Counted from the stretch's first letter, positions 36,003-45,663 are shown. The stretch: 64,000 nucleotides of DNA from Xanthobacteraceae bacterium (GCA_019746355.1 JAIESC010000067.1:104703-168702), one strand, 5' to 3'. A program made the numbers and translations. Notes: generated by a model not told the origin, from the letters alone.

Positions 36003-36068
36003 GGGCAACGAACACCAAACGTTCAATTTGAGCCGATCACCATCCAAGGCGAAGATTCGGTAAGACGC

Positions 36069-36839
36069 ATGAAAATCGAAGCGCCCGTCAACGGCTACGA
36101 CATCGACGTGATGGTGGTCGGCTATCCAGGCAAGACCGTCTGCCACGGCGGGCTCGGCTGGAGCACCATCGTGCTGCTGCGGGGCCATGGCCGGGTGGCG
36201 ATGATCGACACCGGCGGCATGGGCGTGCGCCGCCTGCTGCTGGAGCGGCTGAAGGAGCGCGGCCTTGAGCCGGAGGATGTCACCGACCTCCTCCTCTCGC
36301 ACGCCCATTACGACCACATGCTGAACTGGACCATGGTCGGCCATGCCCGCATCGTCATCGGCTCCCATGAGATGAACTGGGCACTGGGCGAGCCCTGGGG
36401 CCGCACCCCGGTGCCGGAGCTTTATGTCCGCGAGCTTCAGGGCTGGAAAACCATGCACGCCGCGGCCGACGGCGAGGAGGTGATGCCCGGCATCTTCGCC
36501 CGCGTCACGCCCGGCCACACCCCGGGCCACCTCTGCTACATCATCAAGGGGCGTGACCACGACGTCATCTATACCGGCGACGCCGTGAAAAACCGTGCCG
36601 AGTTCCTGTGCGGCCGGACTGACATGACCTATGACCCGACGGTCAGCTCAGCCTCCGTTGCGGCAATTTGGTCGCTATGGCGGGCACGGCCGGGCAATAT
36701 CGTCATCCCGGGACATGATATACCGATGGTCCTGAAGGAAGGGCGGCCTCACTATCTCGCCAAGCGCGAGGACGCCATAAAGGCCTGGTTCGGCGACGAC
36801 ATCGACACGATGACGACGCTGGAGCTGTCTGTCCGGTGA
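36069..36839 (+). CDS. Metallo-beta-lactamase-fold hydrolase
   Basis: A 256-residue MBL-fold protein. The metal motif HAHYDH is at 78-83, with further ligands in TPGHTPGHLCY near 153, IYTGDAVKN near 175 and IVIPGHDIP near 218. It resembles N-acyl-homoserine-lactone lactonases and glyoxalase-II-like hydrolases, so lactone or thioester hydrolysis is plausible. The ATG at 36069 gives a normal N terminus; the longer open frame runs into the repeat. It directly precedes the TTT transporter operon, probably in the same transcript. Confidence 0.85.
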   Translation: MKIEAPVNGYDIDVMVVGYPGKTVCHGGLGWSTIVLLRGHGRVAMIDTGGMGVRRLLLERLKERGLEPEDVTDLLLSHAHYDHMLNWTMVGHARIVIGSHEMNWALGEPWGRTPVPELYVRELQGWKTMHAAADGEEVMPGIFARVTPGHTPGHLCYIIKGRDHDVIYTGDAVKNRAEFLCGRTDMTYDPTVSSASVAAIWSLWRARPGNIVIPGHDIPMVLKEGRPHYLAKREDAIKAWFGDDIDTMTTLELSVR

Positions 36840-36853
36840 TGGGAGAAACACCG

Positions 36854-37822
36854 ATGTCCGTTCGTTCGACGCTGTTTGCCGCCGCAGGCGTGCTGCTGGC
36901 GCTGGCCGCGCCTGCCGCGGCCCAGTCCGACTATCCGAACCGCCCGGTGCGGCTCATCATCCCGTTCCCGCCCGGCGGCAGCAACGACGTGGTCGGCCGC
37001 ATGATCGGCGAGCAGCTCGGCAAGCAGCTCGGCAAGCAGGTGGTGATCGACAACCGAGGCGGCGCCGGCGGCGTCATCGGCACCGAGCTCGCCGGCAAGG
37101 CGCCGGCGGACGGCTACACGCTGCTGGTGATTTCGCTCGCGCACGCGGTCAATCCCTGGCTTTACAAATTGCCCTACGACCCGATCAAGGATTTCGCGCC
37201 GATCGGCGTGATGGGCACGGGGCCGAACGTCGTGGCGGTCAACCCGCAATTGCCGGTGAATTCGATCAAGGAGCTGGTGGCGCTCGCCAAGAGCAAGCCC
37301 GGCGACATTCAGTACGCATCCGCCGGCGTCGGCTCGTTCCAGCATCTCGGCGGCGAGCTGTTCAAGCTCGAGGCCGGCGTCGACATGCTGCACGTGCCGT
37401 TCAAGGGCGGCGGTCCGTCGATGATCGACGTGATCGGCGGCCACACCAAGGTGGTGTTCTCCTCGCTGGTGCAGACCACGCCGCATCTGAAAACCGGCAA
37501 GCTCAAGGCGCTCGGCGTCGGCTCCAAGGAGCGCAGCAAGGTGCTTCCGGACGTGCCGTCGGTGTCGGAAGCGGGCGTGCCGACCTACGAGGCGGTCAAC
37601 TGGTGGGGCATCGTCGCCCCTGCGGGCACGCCGCAGCCGATCATCGACAAGCTGCACGCGGCGCTGACCGCGGCGCAGGATTCGCCGGAGGTGGAGAAGC
37701 AGTTCGCGACCGAAGGCGCGATCGTCATCAAGAAGTCGCCCAAGGAGTTCGGCGCCTTCATGGTGAGCGAGATGCAGAAGTGGGAGCAGGTGGTGAAGAA
37801 AGGCGGCATCAAGGCCGAATAG
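36854..37822 (+). CDS. tctC: TctC/Bug-family TTT receptor, copy 1
   Basis: A 322-residue periplasmic binding protein. The ATG at 36854 follows GGGAGA. The signal peptide ends at AAAQ near 24. Typical Bug marks are YPNRPVRLIIPFPPGGSND, VVIDNRGGAGGVIGT, APADGYTLLV and a C-terminal KKSPKEFGAFMVSEMQKW. It delivers a carboxylate to the TctAB permease. It is a close relative of the next gene, so the pair arose by tandem duplication. Confidence 0.92.
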   Translation: MSVRSTLFAAAGVLLALAAPAAAQSDYPNRPVRLIIPFPPGGSNDVVGRMIGEQLGKQLGKQVVIDNRGGAGGVIGTELAGKAPADGYTLLVISLAHAVNPWLYKLPYDPIKDFAPIGVMGTGPNVVAVNPQLPVNSIKELVALAKSKPGDIQYASAGVGSFQHLGGELFKLEAGVDMLHVPFKGGGPSMIDVIGGHTKVVFSSLVQTTPHLKTGKLKALGVGSKERSKVLPDVPSVSEAGVPTYEAVNWWGIVAPAGTPQPIIDKLHAALTAAQDSPEVEKQFATEGAIVIKKSPKEFGAFMVSEMQKWEQVVKKGGIKAE

Positions 37823-37851
37823 CCGCAACAACAACGGGGGGAGGTTGTGCC

Positions 37852-38829
37852 ATGGCTCAGGTGCGCGCTCTGCTGACGGCGGCGGTCGGACTGTCGATCG
37901 CCCTCTCGCTCGCGGCTCCGGCCGCGGCGCAGTCCGACTATCCGAACCGGCCGATCCGGATGATCATTCCGTTCCCGGCCGGCGGCAGCAACGACATCGT
38001 CGGCCGCGCCCTTGCCGCGCAAATGAGCGAGCGGCTCGGCAAGCAGATCGTGATCGACAACCGCAGCGGCGCGGGCGGCGTGGTCGGCAGCGAGGCGGCC
38101 TCCAAGGCCGCGCCGGACGGCTACACCATCCTCGTCATCTCGATCGCGCACTCGGTCAATCCGTGGCTCTACAAGCTGCCCTACGATCCGATCAAAGCCT
38201 TCACGCCGATCGGCATCATGGGCACCGGCACCAACGTGCTCACGGTGCATCCGAGCCTGCCGATCAACACGGTGAAGGAGTTCCTCGATCTCGCGCGGTC
38301 GAAGCCCGGCGAGGTGAGCTACGCCTCGGCTGGCATCGCCACCTTCCAGCATCTCGGCGCCGAGCTGTTCCAGCTCGAATCGAAGACGAAGCTGATGCAC
38401 GTGCCGTTCCGCGGCGGCGGCCCGGCGCTGGTCGACGTGCTGGGCGGCCACAACAAGGTGATGTTCTCCTCGCTGGTTCAGGCCGTGCCGCACATCAAGA
38501 CCGGCCGGCTGCGCGCGCTCGGCACCGGCGGCGCGGCGCGCGTGCCGGCGCTGGCGGAATATCCGACGATTTCGGAAGCGGGCCTGCCCGGCTACGAGGC
38601 GCTGAACTGGTGGGGACTGATCGCACCCGCGGGCGTGCCGCCGGCGATCATCGCCAAGCTGCACGAGGCGCTGGAGAAGGCGCAGGACTCGCCGGAAATC
38701 CAGGCGCAGTTCGAGAAAGAAGGCGCAGCCACCCGCAAGATGAGAGCGGCGGAGTTCGGGGCGTTCATCGAGAGCGAAATGAAGAAATGGGAGCGCGTGG
38801 TGAAGGAGGCCGGGATCAAGGCGGAATGA
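37852..38829 (+). CDS. tctC: TctC/Bug-family TTT receptor, copy 2
   Basis: A 325-residue receptor with signal peptide (cleavage near APAAAQ) and a strong GGGGGGAGG site before the ATG at 37852. Long stretches match copy 1, for example HSVNPWLYKLPYDPIKAFTP and LNWWGLIAPAG. Differences such as LMHVPFRGGGPALVDVLGG may change specificity. It lies 29 bases after copy 1 and 71 before tctB. Confidence 0.92.
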   Translation: MAQVRALLTAAVGLSIALSLAAPAAAQSDYPNRPIRMIIPFPAGGSNDIVGRALAAQMSERLGKQIVIDNRSGAGGVVGSEAASKAAPDGYTILVISIAHSVNPWLYKLPYDPIKAFTPIGIMGTGTNVLTVHPSLPINTVKEFLDLARSKPGEVSYASAGIATFQHLGAELFQLESKTKLMHVPFRGGGPALVDVLGGHNKVMFSSLVQAVPHIKTGRLRALGTGGAARVPALAEYPTISEAGLPGYEALNWWGLIAPAGVPPAIIAKLHEALEKAQDSPEIQAQFEKEGAATRKMRAAEFGAFIESEMKKWERVVKEAGIKAE

Positions 38830-38900
38830 CCGTGCTTTCCTTCCCCACCCCCCGAATCGCAACCGGCCTCGCGTAAGGGGCGAAGCAGAGTCCGTCGTCC

Positions 38901-39353
38901 ATGCAACTTGAATTGCGCAACAACCGCGACTTCTGGGCCGGCGTGATGCTGATCGTTGTCGGCGCCGGATCGGTCATCATCGCGCGGAACTATGCCTTCG
39001 GCACATCGCTGCGGATGGGCCCCGGTTATTTCCCGTCCGTGCTCGGCAGCGGGCTGGTGTTGTTCGGCCTCTACCTCGTGGTCGCCGGCCTCAAGCGCAA
39101 CGAGAAGATGGAAGGCGGCTGGTCGCTGCGCGCGCTGATCGTGCTGCCGCTGTCGCTGGTGCTGTTCGGCCTGTTGATGGAGCATGCCGGCTTCATTCCG
39201 GCCCTGCTGGTGCTGATCTTCGGCTCGGCCGCCGCTGGCAGCGAATTCAAGCTCGTCGAGGTCCTGCTGCTGTCGGTCGGACTGACCGCATTCTCGGTGG
39301 CGCTGTTCATCTACGGGCTCGGCCTGCCCTATCCGCTTCTCGTCGGCTGGTGA
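38901..39353 (+). CDS. tctB: TctB, small TTT permease subunit
   Basis: A 150-residue four-helix membrane protein (helices near 13-30, 45-65, 80-105 and 115-145) with the usual TctB start LRNNRDFWAGVMLIVVGAG and LRMGPGYFPSVLG. Pairs with TctA. Its stop is four bases before the tctA start. Confidence 0.92.
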   Translation: MQLELRNNRDFWAGVMLIVVGAGSVIIARNYAFGTSLRMGPGYFPSVLGSGLVLFGLYLVVAGLKRNEKMEGGWSLRALIVLPLSLVLFGLLMEHAGFIPALLVLIFGSAAAGSEFKLVEVLLLSVGLTAFSVALFIYGLGLPYPLLVGW

Positions 39354-39357
39354 CGCG

Positions 39358-40854
39358 ATGGATCTGTTCAACAATCTTGTTTTCGGCTTCGGCGTCGCCT
39401 TCACGCTGCAGAACCTTGGCTACTGCATCATCGGCGTGTCGGTCGGCACGCTGATCGGCGTGCTGCCCGGCATCGGCCCGCTCGCCACCATCGCGATGCT
39501 GTTGCCGATCACCTTCAACGTCGCCCCGGTCGGCGCGCTGATCATGCTCGCCGGCATCTATTACGGCGCGCAATACGGCGGCTCGACCACCGCCATTCTC
39601 GTCAACCTGCCCGGCGAGACCTCCGCGGTCGTCACCTGTATCGACGGCTACCAGATGGCGCGGCAGGGCCGCGCCGGGCCGGCGCTTGCCATCGCCGCCA
39701 TCGGCTCGTTTGCCGCGGGCACCTTCGGCACCCTGCTGATCGCGCTGGCCGGACCACCGCTCGCGGAGATCGCGTTGAAATTCGGCGCGCCGGAGTACTT
39801 CTCGCTGATGCTGATGGGCCTCGTGGCCGCGGCGGTGCTGGCACAGGGCGACATCGGCAAATCGCTCGCCATGGTGGTGATGGGCCTGCTGCTGGGCATC
39901 GTCGGCACCGACGTCAACACCGGCGTGCAGCGCTTCTCCTTCGGCATCACCGAGCTGTCGGACGGCATCGGCTTCATCGTCATCGCGGTCGGCGTGTTTG
40001 CGGTCGGCGAGATCGTCGCGAACCTCGGCAACCCCGAGGAGCGCAAGATCTTCACCGACAAGGTGAAGAACCTGATGCCGACGCGGGCCGACCTGAAGGC
40101 GTCCGCGGGGCCGATCGCCCGTGGAACGGTGATCGGCTCGTTCTTCGGCGTGCTGCCCGGCACCGGGCCCGCGATCGCCTCGTTCTCCTCCTACATGCTG
40201 GAGAAGAAGCTCGCGAAGGATCCGTCGCGCTTCGGCAAAGGCGCCATCGAAGGCGTCGCCGGTCCCGAGTCGGCCAACAACGCCGACGCGCAGTGCAAGT
40301 TCATTCCGATGCTGACGCTCGGGCTTCCCGCTTCGGGCGTGATGGCGCTGATGCTCGGCGCGCTCACCATCCAGGGCATCCAGCCGGGGCCCGAGGTGAT
40401 GACCACGCGGCCCGAGCTGTTCTGGGGCCTCATCGCCAGCATGTGGATCGGCAACGCCCTGCTGGTGATCCTCAACCTGCCGATGATCGGACTCTGGGTG
40501 AAGCTGCTCCGGGTGCCTTATCGCCTTCTTTTCCCTGCGATCATGGCGTTCTCGGCGATCGGCATCTACAGCGTCAACAACTCGTCGTTCGAAATCTATC
40601 TCACCGCGCTGTTCGGCGTCATCGGCTTCCTCTGGATCAAGCTCGGCTGCAGCCCCGCACCGATGCTGCTCGGCTTCGTGCTCGGCCCGATGATGGAGGA
40701 GCACCTGCGCCGCGCTATGCTGATGTCGAAGGGCAATCCGTCGGTGTTCTTCACCCGGCCGATCAGCCTCGCCTTCCTGATCGCAACCTTCCTCATTCTC
40801 GTGGTGATGATCGCACCGGCGGTGCGCAAACGGCGCGTCGAAGTGGCGGGGTGA
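39358..40854 (+). CDS. tctA: TctA, large TTT permease subunit
   Basis: A 498-residue permease with about 12 helices. The two TctA signature repeats are seen: GTLIGVLPGIGPLATIAMLLP near 30 and GSFFGVLPGTGPAIASFSSY near 260. Also GAQYGGSTTAILVNLPGE near 65. Carboxylate uptake is driven by the ion gradient. Complete length. Confidence 0.95.
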   Translation: MDLFNNLVFGFGVAFTLQNLGYCIIGVSVGTLIGVLPGIGPLATIAMLLPITFNVAPVGALIMLAGIYYGAQYGGSTTAILVNLPGETSAVVTCIDGYQMARQGRAGPALAIAAIGSFAAGTFGTLLIALAGPPLAEIALKFGAPEYFSLMLMGLVAAAVLAQGDIGKSLAMVVMGLLLGIVGTDVNTGVQRFSFGITELSDGIGFIVIAVGVFAVGEIVANLGNPEERKIFTDKVKNLMPTRADLKASAGPIARGTVIGSFFGVLPGTGPAIASFSSYMLEKKLAKDPSRFGKGAIEGVAGPESANNADAQCKFIPMLTLGLPASGVMALMLGALTIQGIQPGPEVMTTRPELFWGLIASMWIGNALLVILNLPMIGLWVKLLRVPYRLLFPAIMAFSAIGIYSVNNSSFEIYLTALFGVIGFLWIKLGCSPAPMLLGFVLGPMMEEHLRRAMLMSKGNPSVFFTRPISLAFLIATFLILVVMIAPAVRKRRVEVAG

Positions 40855-40861
40855 GGGCCAG

Positions 40862-42082
40862 GTGAGCCTCAGCGATTTGGAGCGCCGGCGCTGGCGCGCG
40901 ATCGAGCACATCCTCCTCGCCGCCTTCGCGATCTTTGTTCTGTATTTTCTGACCGGATTCCGGTTCGAAGCGCTGGTGACGGGCGATACCCGCCAGGTCG
41001 ATTTCCGCATGTGGTACCTGCTGCCGCCGCAGATTGCGGCGCAGGACTATCCATCGGTCGTCAGCGGCAACTGGCTGATCTCGTTTCTTTATCTGCCTTC
41101 GGCGGTAGCGATGATGCTGCCGCTCAGCCTGATGCCCCAGGTTGCGGCGTTCGTCGTCTGGATGATCCTGCAAAGCGTGTCCTTCGCCGTCGTGATCTGG
41201 ACGAGCCTGCACCTTGCCGGACTGACGCGCTCGCATCTGCGCCTGCCGATTGCGGCCGCGGCCGTGTTCATCGTCAGCGCTCCGATCGAATGGGACCTGC
41301 GCGCCCACAACAACAACCTGATCTATCTCGCCCTCATCATGCTGGGGCTCGTTTCACGGCGGACCTGGATCGCGGCGATTTTGTTTGCGGTGACCGCCAA
41401 TCTGAAGCTCTACAGCGCCGTCCTGATCCCAGGCTTTCTCTGGCGAGGCGAATATCGGCTGGCGCTCGCCAGCGCTGTCGCCGCGCTGGTTCTGGCCATT
41501 GGCTTGCCGCTCCTGACCTTCGGCGTGGATCACTCGTTCAAGCTCGGCCTGAGCTGGATCAACGAAATTCTTTATACGTTACACCCCGTCGGCACGGCCC
41601 AGCCGCCGCTGTCATTGCCAAGGGCCACGGGCACCTTGCTTGGCGTTGACCCCACGAGCGATGCCGCACGAATCGCCGCCCGGTGCGCGCAAGCGCTCTG
41701 GCTTGCCATGGTGCTCGGTTATTTTCTCGCGACTTGGCGCCGTTCCCCGAATGGCAATGCCGACATCGCGCGGCTCAGCGACGTCGTCGTGATGCTGATG
41801 CTGCCGCTGCCCTTCAGCAGCTGGCTCGTGCCCTATCACGCTGTCGTCATGCTGCCGGCCTTTGTGCTGATCGTGGCCGCCCTTGTCGATTCGCAACAAC
41901 CAAAGAACCTGCGCATCGTGGCTGGGATTGCCTGCGCCGGCTGCATTGCGCTGCGCTTTGCCGCCCCCGCATGGGATCTGCGCGCCGGCGTGCTCACGCT
42001 CAGCCTGATGCTGACGCTGCTTGCGCTCGGAGCGATCCGGCTCACCGTCGCACCGCGTACCAGCGAGCTACGCCCAGTTTAG
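40862..42082 (+). CDS. GT87-like (DUF2029) polytopic membrane glycosyltransferase
   Basis: A 406-residue protein with a GTG start and about ten helices. The N-terminal loop contains DFRMWYLLPP, and a conserved basic helix-loop reads WDLRAHNNNLIYLAL, as in GT-C type GT87 mannosyltransferases that use polyprenyl-phosphate sugars. It starts seven bases after tctA, so it is probably in the same transcript, an odd partner for a carboxylate transporter. The last 15 bases overlap the 3' end of the convergent amidohydrolase gene. Confidence 0.75.
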   Translation: MSLSDLERRRWRAIEHILLAAFAIFVLYFLTGFRFEALVTGDTRQVDFRMWYLLPPQIAAQDYPSVVSGNWLISFLYLPSAVAMMLPLSLMPQVAAFVVWMILQSVSFAVVIWTSLHLAGLTRSHLRLPIAAAAVFIVSAPIEWDLRAHNNNLIYLALIMLGLVSRRTWIAAILFAVTANLKLYSAVLIPGFLWRGEYRLALASAVAALVLAIGLPLLTFGVDHSFKLGLSWINEILYTLHPVGTAQPPLSLPRATGTLLGVDPTSDAARIAARCAQALWLAMVLGYFLATWRRSPNGNADIARLSDVVVMLMLPLPFSSWLVPYHAVVMLPAFVLIVAALVDSQQPKNLRIVAGIACAGCIALRFAAPAWDLRAGVLTLSLMLTLLALGAIRLTVAPRTSELRPV

Positions 42083-42907
42083 CCGCGCCAGGATCGACTT
42101 GCCCATCACCCAGTCCTTGTCCTCTTCCGACAGGAACGAGAGTTCCTCGGTGAAATGGGTGACGCGTTGGCGATAACTCGCCTTGGCCAGCGAATTGGTC
42201 AGGTCGGTGCCCCAGTAGCAGCGTTTCGGTCCGTAGGCATCGAAGCAGCGCTTGATGTGCTCCGTCATGTCGCGGAATGGATAAGGTTCCATCGTGAAGT
42301 TCACCGCCGACGACACCTTGACCGACACGTTGGGAAATTTTGCAAGCTTCACCACCTCGTCGATTGCAGGCTTGATCCGCCGCTCCTTGGCGATTTCCAG
42401 ATTGAGGCTCATGTGGTCGATGATCAGCGTCAGCCCGGGATGGCGCTCGGCCACGGCCGCGAACCGCGGGATGTTGTCGGGCGCAAAGAACATGATCGGC
42501 AGCCCGGTCTTCTCCGCCGCCGGGAACACCCAGTCGGCGCGATCGAGCATCGCCGCCTGCTCGCGCTGGAACGTGAGCCGGATGCCGAGCATGCCGGGCT
42601 GCTCCTTCCACTTCGGCAGCAGCGCCGCCGACGCAGGCTTGTCTAGCGGGATGCGGCCCATGACGGCGAACCGCTTCGGGTATTGCTTCACCGCCTCGAT
42701 GGCATAGTCGTTTCGGTCGCCCGACCAGGACGGCGGCACGATCACCGCGCGGTCGACGCCGGCCGCGTCCATCATCGGCACCAGCTTGTCGATGGTGAAC
42801 GGCTCGGGCAGCTGCGGCTTGCGGCCTGACACCCATGTCCAGTCCGGCGTCTCGGGGAGCCACAGATGCACCTGGGCGTCGACGATCATTCGTCCGGCGA
42901 CGGTCAT
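42068..42907 (-). CDS. Amidohydrolase family 2 (COG3618, LigI-like) hydrolase
   Basis: A 279-residue TIM-barrel protein. It begins MIVDAQVHLWLPETPDW, with D and H ligands, then VPMMDAAGVDRAVIVPPSW near 40, LTLIIDHMSLN near 150 and CYWGTDLTN near 230. COG3618 includes 2-pyrone-4,6-dicarboxylate lactonase (LigI) and 4-sulfomuconolactone hydrolase; ring-opening of a lactone formed after meta-cleavage is a reasonable guess. It is downstream of the MDR oxidoreductase gene, ten bases apart, same strand. Confidence 0.82.
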   Translation of the reverse strand: MTVAGRMIVDAQVHLWLPETPDWTWVSGRKPQLPEPFTIDKLVPMMDAAGVDRAVIVPPSWSGDRNDYAIEAVKQYPKRFAVMGRIPLDKPASAALLPKWKEQPGMLGIRLTFQREQAAMLDRADWVFPAAEKTGLPIMFFAPDNIPRFAAVAERHPGLTLIIDHMSLNLEIAKERRIKPAIDEVVKLAKFPNVSVKVSSAVNFTMEPYPFRDMTEHIKRCFDAYGPKRCYWGTDLTNSLAKASYRQRVTHFTEELSFLSEEDKDWVMGKSILARLNWA

Positions 42908-42917
42908 GCGCGCGTCC

Positions 42918-43883
42918 TTAAGGGATCAGCAGGATTTTGCCGAAGTGCTTGTTCGCGCGCATGTGCTCATGGCCGGCTCGCGCCTCCGACAGCGAATAGG
43001 TCTTGTCGATCGGTACGCGGATACGCCCGGCCTTCACGTCGTCCCAGAGATCGGTGCGCATCTTGACCAGAATGTCGCGCACCTCCTCCACCGTGCGGGT
43101 GCGGAACGTGACGCCGATATAGTCGATGCGCTTTCGCGCGTGCAGGTCGAAGTCGAACTCGGCCTTCATGCCGGCGAGCCGGCCAATGTTGACGATGCGA
43201 CCGAGCAGCGCGGTCGCATGCATCGTCTGGCTCACCGTCGGACCCGACAGCATGTCCACGGTCAGATGCACCCCCTTGCCGTCGGTCGCCGCCAGCACCT
43301 GCTCCGGCCACTTCGGGTCGCGCGTATCAACCGCAAGGTCGGCGCCGAACTCCTTGAGCTTCGCCCGCCGCTCATCGTTGGTGGAGGTGCCGACCACGAG
43401 CTTCGCGCCCATCAGCTTGGCGATCTGCAACCCTATGATACCAACGCCGGAACTCGCGCCCTGCACCATGACATATTCGCCGGCCTTCATGCGCCCGGCG
43501 GTGACCAGCGCGTTGTGCAGCGTGTTGAGCCCGATCGGCAGCGTCGCCGCCTGCTCGAAGCCCATGCCATCCGGCACCTTCATGGCGCGGCCATAGTCGC
43601 TGACTGCGTATTCCGCATGGCTGCCGGGGCTGTGGCACATCACCCGGTCACCGACTTTGAAATCACGGACCTCGGAACCGGCCTCGACAACCTCGCCCGC
43701 GAACTCGCCGCCGACCGGCCGCCCGGCCGCCGCGCCATGGCTGGTGTCGCCGCGCGCGGAGCCCAGATCCGCGCGATTGAGCGCAATCGCCTTGATCTTC
43801 ACCAGGATGTCGGTCGGCTTCGGCTTGGGTGACGGCACATCCTGGATGACGACACCGTCGGGTGACGCAACTCCGGCTTTCAT
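42918..43883 (-). CDS. MDR-family zinc-free quinone oxidoreductase-like protein
   Basis: A 321-residue medium-chain dehydrogenase/reductase. It has the quinone oxidoreductase layout: PVGGEFAGEVVEAGSEV near 55, the dinucleotide motif GASSGVGIIGLQIAKLMGA near 144 and no structural-zinc cysteine cluster. It may use NADPH to reduce a quinone or enone. First gene of a two-gene unit with the COG3618 amidohydrolase; 600 bases of gene-free DNA lie upstream. Confidence 0.88.
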   Translation of the reverse strand: MKAGVASPDGVVIQDVPSPKPKPTDILVKIKAIALNRADLGSARGDTSHGAAAGRPVGGEFAGEVVEAGSEVRDFKVGDRVMCHSPGSHAEYAVSDYGRAMKVPDGMGFEQAATLPIGLNTLHNALVTAGRMKAGEYVMVQGASSGVGIIGLQIAKLMGAKLVVGTSTNDERRAKLKEFGADLAVDTRDPKWPEQVLAATDGKGVHLTVDMLSGPTVSQTMHATALLGRIVNIGRLAGMKAEFDFDLHARKRIDYIGVTFRTRTVEEVRDILVKMRTDLWDDVKAGRIRVPIDKTYSLSEARAGHEHMRANKHFGKILLIP

Positions 43884-44484
43884 GACCCTGTTCCCTCCCG
43901 CTTAACGATGGGAGGAACGGTACAATGATAATTGACGAAGCGGAACTCCTTCACGGTCACGCTTTGCCTGCTGGCGGACGGAACGTGCATCGCGACGCGG
44001 CACATGCCGCGACGTTTTTGACTCAACGAGACCGTCTGATTCGAACTCCGAAGGCACGTTGGTACCTTCTCAAAAAGTTTCGCTCGCCCATCACACAACA
44101 TAGTACCGGCGCACACGGAGTCTTTCAGGATGCTATTCATTGAAACAAGAATTGACTCCGCGCGCGATCCGCTCGCTCTGCATTTCCTGACCCGGCTTTG
44201 CGCCGAATTTCACCCGCAGAATCGACCTTCTCGCATGACGCTGTCACTGCTGCGCGCACGCGTCGCGCTGCACGCATGGGCGCGTCACATAAAGTGCAGA
44301 CCGCTGCCATCAAGCTGTCGAAACCGCAGTGTATCTTTTCCGCTGAGATCACAGAAAAAACTCAGAGACGAGCGAAGACGAGAGGGACGAAAAGCCGGCA
44401 GCGCAAGGCCGCATAAGACTGGGCTAGGAACGTAAGCCCAAGAGGGAATATCAATCTCCAGACAGAGAAGAGAAGGAACTTGAA
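43884..44484. other. 601-base gene-poor, less GC-rich region before the RTX gene
   Basis: No convincing gene. Base composition is visibly closer to balanced than in neighbouring genes. It should hold the promoters of the MDR gene (minus) and the RTX gene (plus). A GAAGGA ribosome binding site at about 44473 serves the RTX start. No clear repeat or operator was identified. Confidence 0.5.
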
Positions 44485-45663
44485 ATGGCGACGTATGATC
44501 TTACCCAAGCCGAGTTGAGCGCTGTCATCAGTGGCAATCTCGATGCCTCTGTCAGAGATTTCGTTCTCAATTTCCTCTATGATGATGAAAACAGTCCCGG
44601 CAACAGCGCTTTCGGTCAAGCGCAAGGCAACGACGACGAGCCCGGCAACAGCGCCTTCGGTCACGCCCAAGGCAACGGCAACAATCAAGGCAACGACGAC
44701 AACCAAGGCAACAATGGCGGCCCGGGGCATAACAATCCGCCGGATGACACCATCAAGGTCCAGATCAGCGACGGGTTCCAGCCGTTGGACAAGCAGGCTG
44801 AGGCCCTCGTCCTGAACAACGAGCATGGCGTGGTGGAGACCGGCGGCAAGCTCGAGGCCATCATCCAGAATGTGTCGACTGACTCCGACCTCAGGGTAAC
44901 CGGCCAACAGGATGTGCTGGTTGCCACCGGCACCGGCGACAACCTCGTCGACATGCAGAACTCCGGCGACGATATCGTCCTGACCGGAAGCGGCCAGGAC
45001 ACGGTGTTCGACGGCGCGGGCAACGACACCATCCTTGCTGGTGACGGCAACGACTCGCTGATCGGCGGCGACGGCAATCAGCAGTTGTTCGACGGCCAGG
45101 CCGGCAACGACACGATCTTCGGCGGCGACGGCAACTTCGATACGCTCTCGGGCGGCGACGGCCGTGATCTATTGTTCGGCGGCGAAGGCGACAACCAGCT
45201 GCTCCAGGGCGGCAATCAGAACGACCAGATCTGGGGTGGCGACGGCGACCGCAACTTGCTGCTCGGCGGCACCGGCTCCGACACGATCTTCGGCGGCGAT
45301 GGCGCGAACAACACGCTCAGCGGCGGCGACGGCAACGACCAGATCGCCGTGGGCGATGGCGCCAATCAGCTTGCCGATGGCGGCGCCGGCAACGACACCA
45401 TCTGGGCCGGCGAAGGCGGCAACACGCTGTTCGGCGGCGGCGGCGACGATACGTTCGAGATCACCAGCCACACCGGCGACAGCACGATCATCGGCGGAGT
45501 TGGTCACAACACCATCGACTTCAACGATCGCGCGTCGACCGACGTGGACTCGATCGAGACCATCGCCGGACAGACCACCATCACGTTCACGGATGGCCAG
45601 ACGATTACCGCGAGCCAGGTCCAGGATCTGGTGTTCTCGGATGGCACGCAGCAACTGCCGTAA
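44485..45663 (+). CDS. RTX-type calcium-binding secreted protein
   Basis: A 392-residue acidic protein with no N-terminal signal peptide. Residues 37-85 are rich in Gly and Asn with two copies of PGNSAFGxAQGN. From about 150 to 335 there are roughly 12-15 nonapeptide-like repeats of the GGxGxDxx/GDGNDxL type that form a calcium-binding beta roll. The tail (about 340-392, VDSIETIAGQTTITFTDGQT, VFSDGTQQLP) resembles the C-terminal peptidase-M10-like/RTX end used for type I secretion. No enzymatic domain is visible, so it may be structural, adhesive or an S-layer/biofilm matrix protein. The exporter operon at 4880-8573 with TolC at 9178 is the only candidate secretion route in the window. A strong terminator follows. 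Confidence 0.88.
   Translation: MATYDLTQAELSAVISGNLDASVRDFVLNFLYDDENSPGNSAFGQAQGNDDEPGNSAFGHAQGNGNNQGNDDNQGNNGGPGHNNPPDDTIKVQISDGFQPLDKQAEALVLNNEHGVVETGGKLEAIIQNVSTDSDLRVTGQQDVLVATGTGDNLVDMQNSGDDIVLTGSGQDTVFDGAGNDTILAGDGNDSLIGGDGNQQLFDGQAGNDTIFGGDGNFDTLSGGDGRDLLFGGEGDNQLLQGGNQNDQIWGGDGDRNLLLGGTGSDTIFGGDGANNTLSGGDGNDQIAVGDGANQLADGGAGNDTIWAGEGGNTLFGGGGDDTFEITSHTGDSTIIGGVGHNTIDFNDRASTDVDSIETIAGQTTITFTDGQTITASQVQDLVFSDGTQQLP

Noticed and set aside
43880..44143. Short open frames on both strands before the RTX gene
   Set aside because: No ribosome binding site, no homology that I recognise, and irregular codon use.
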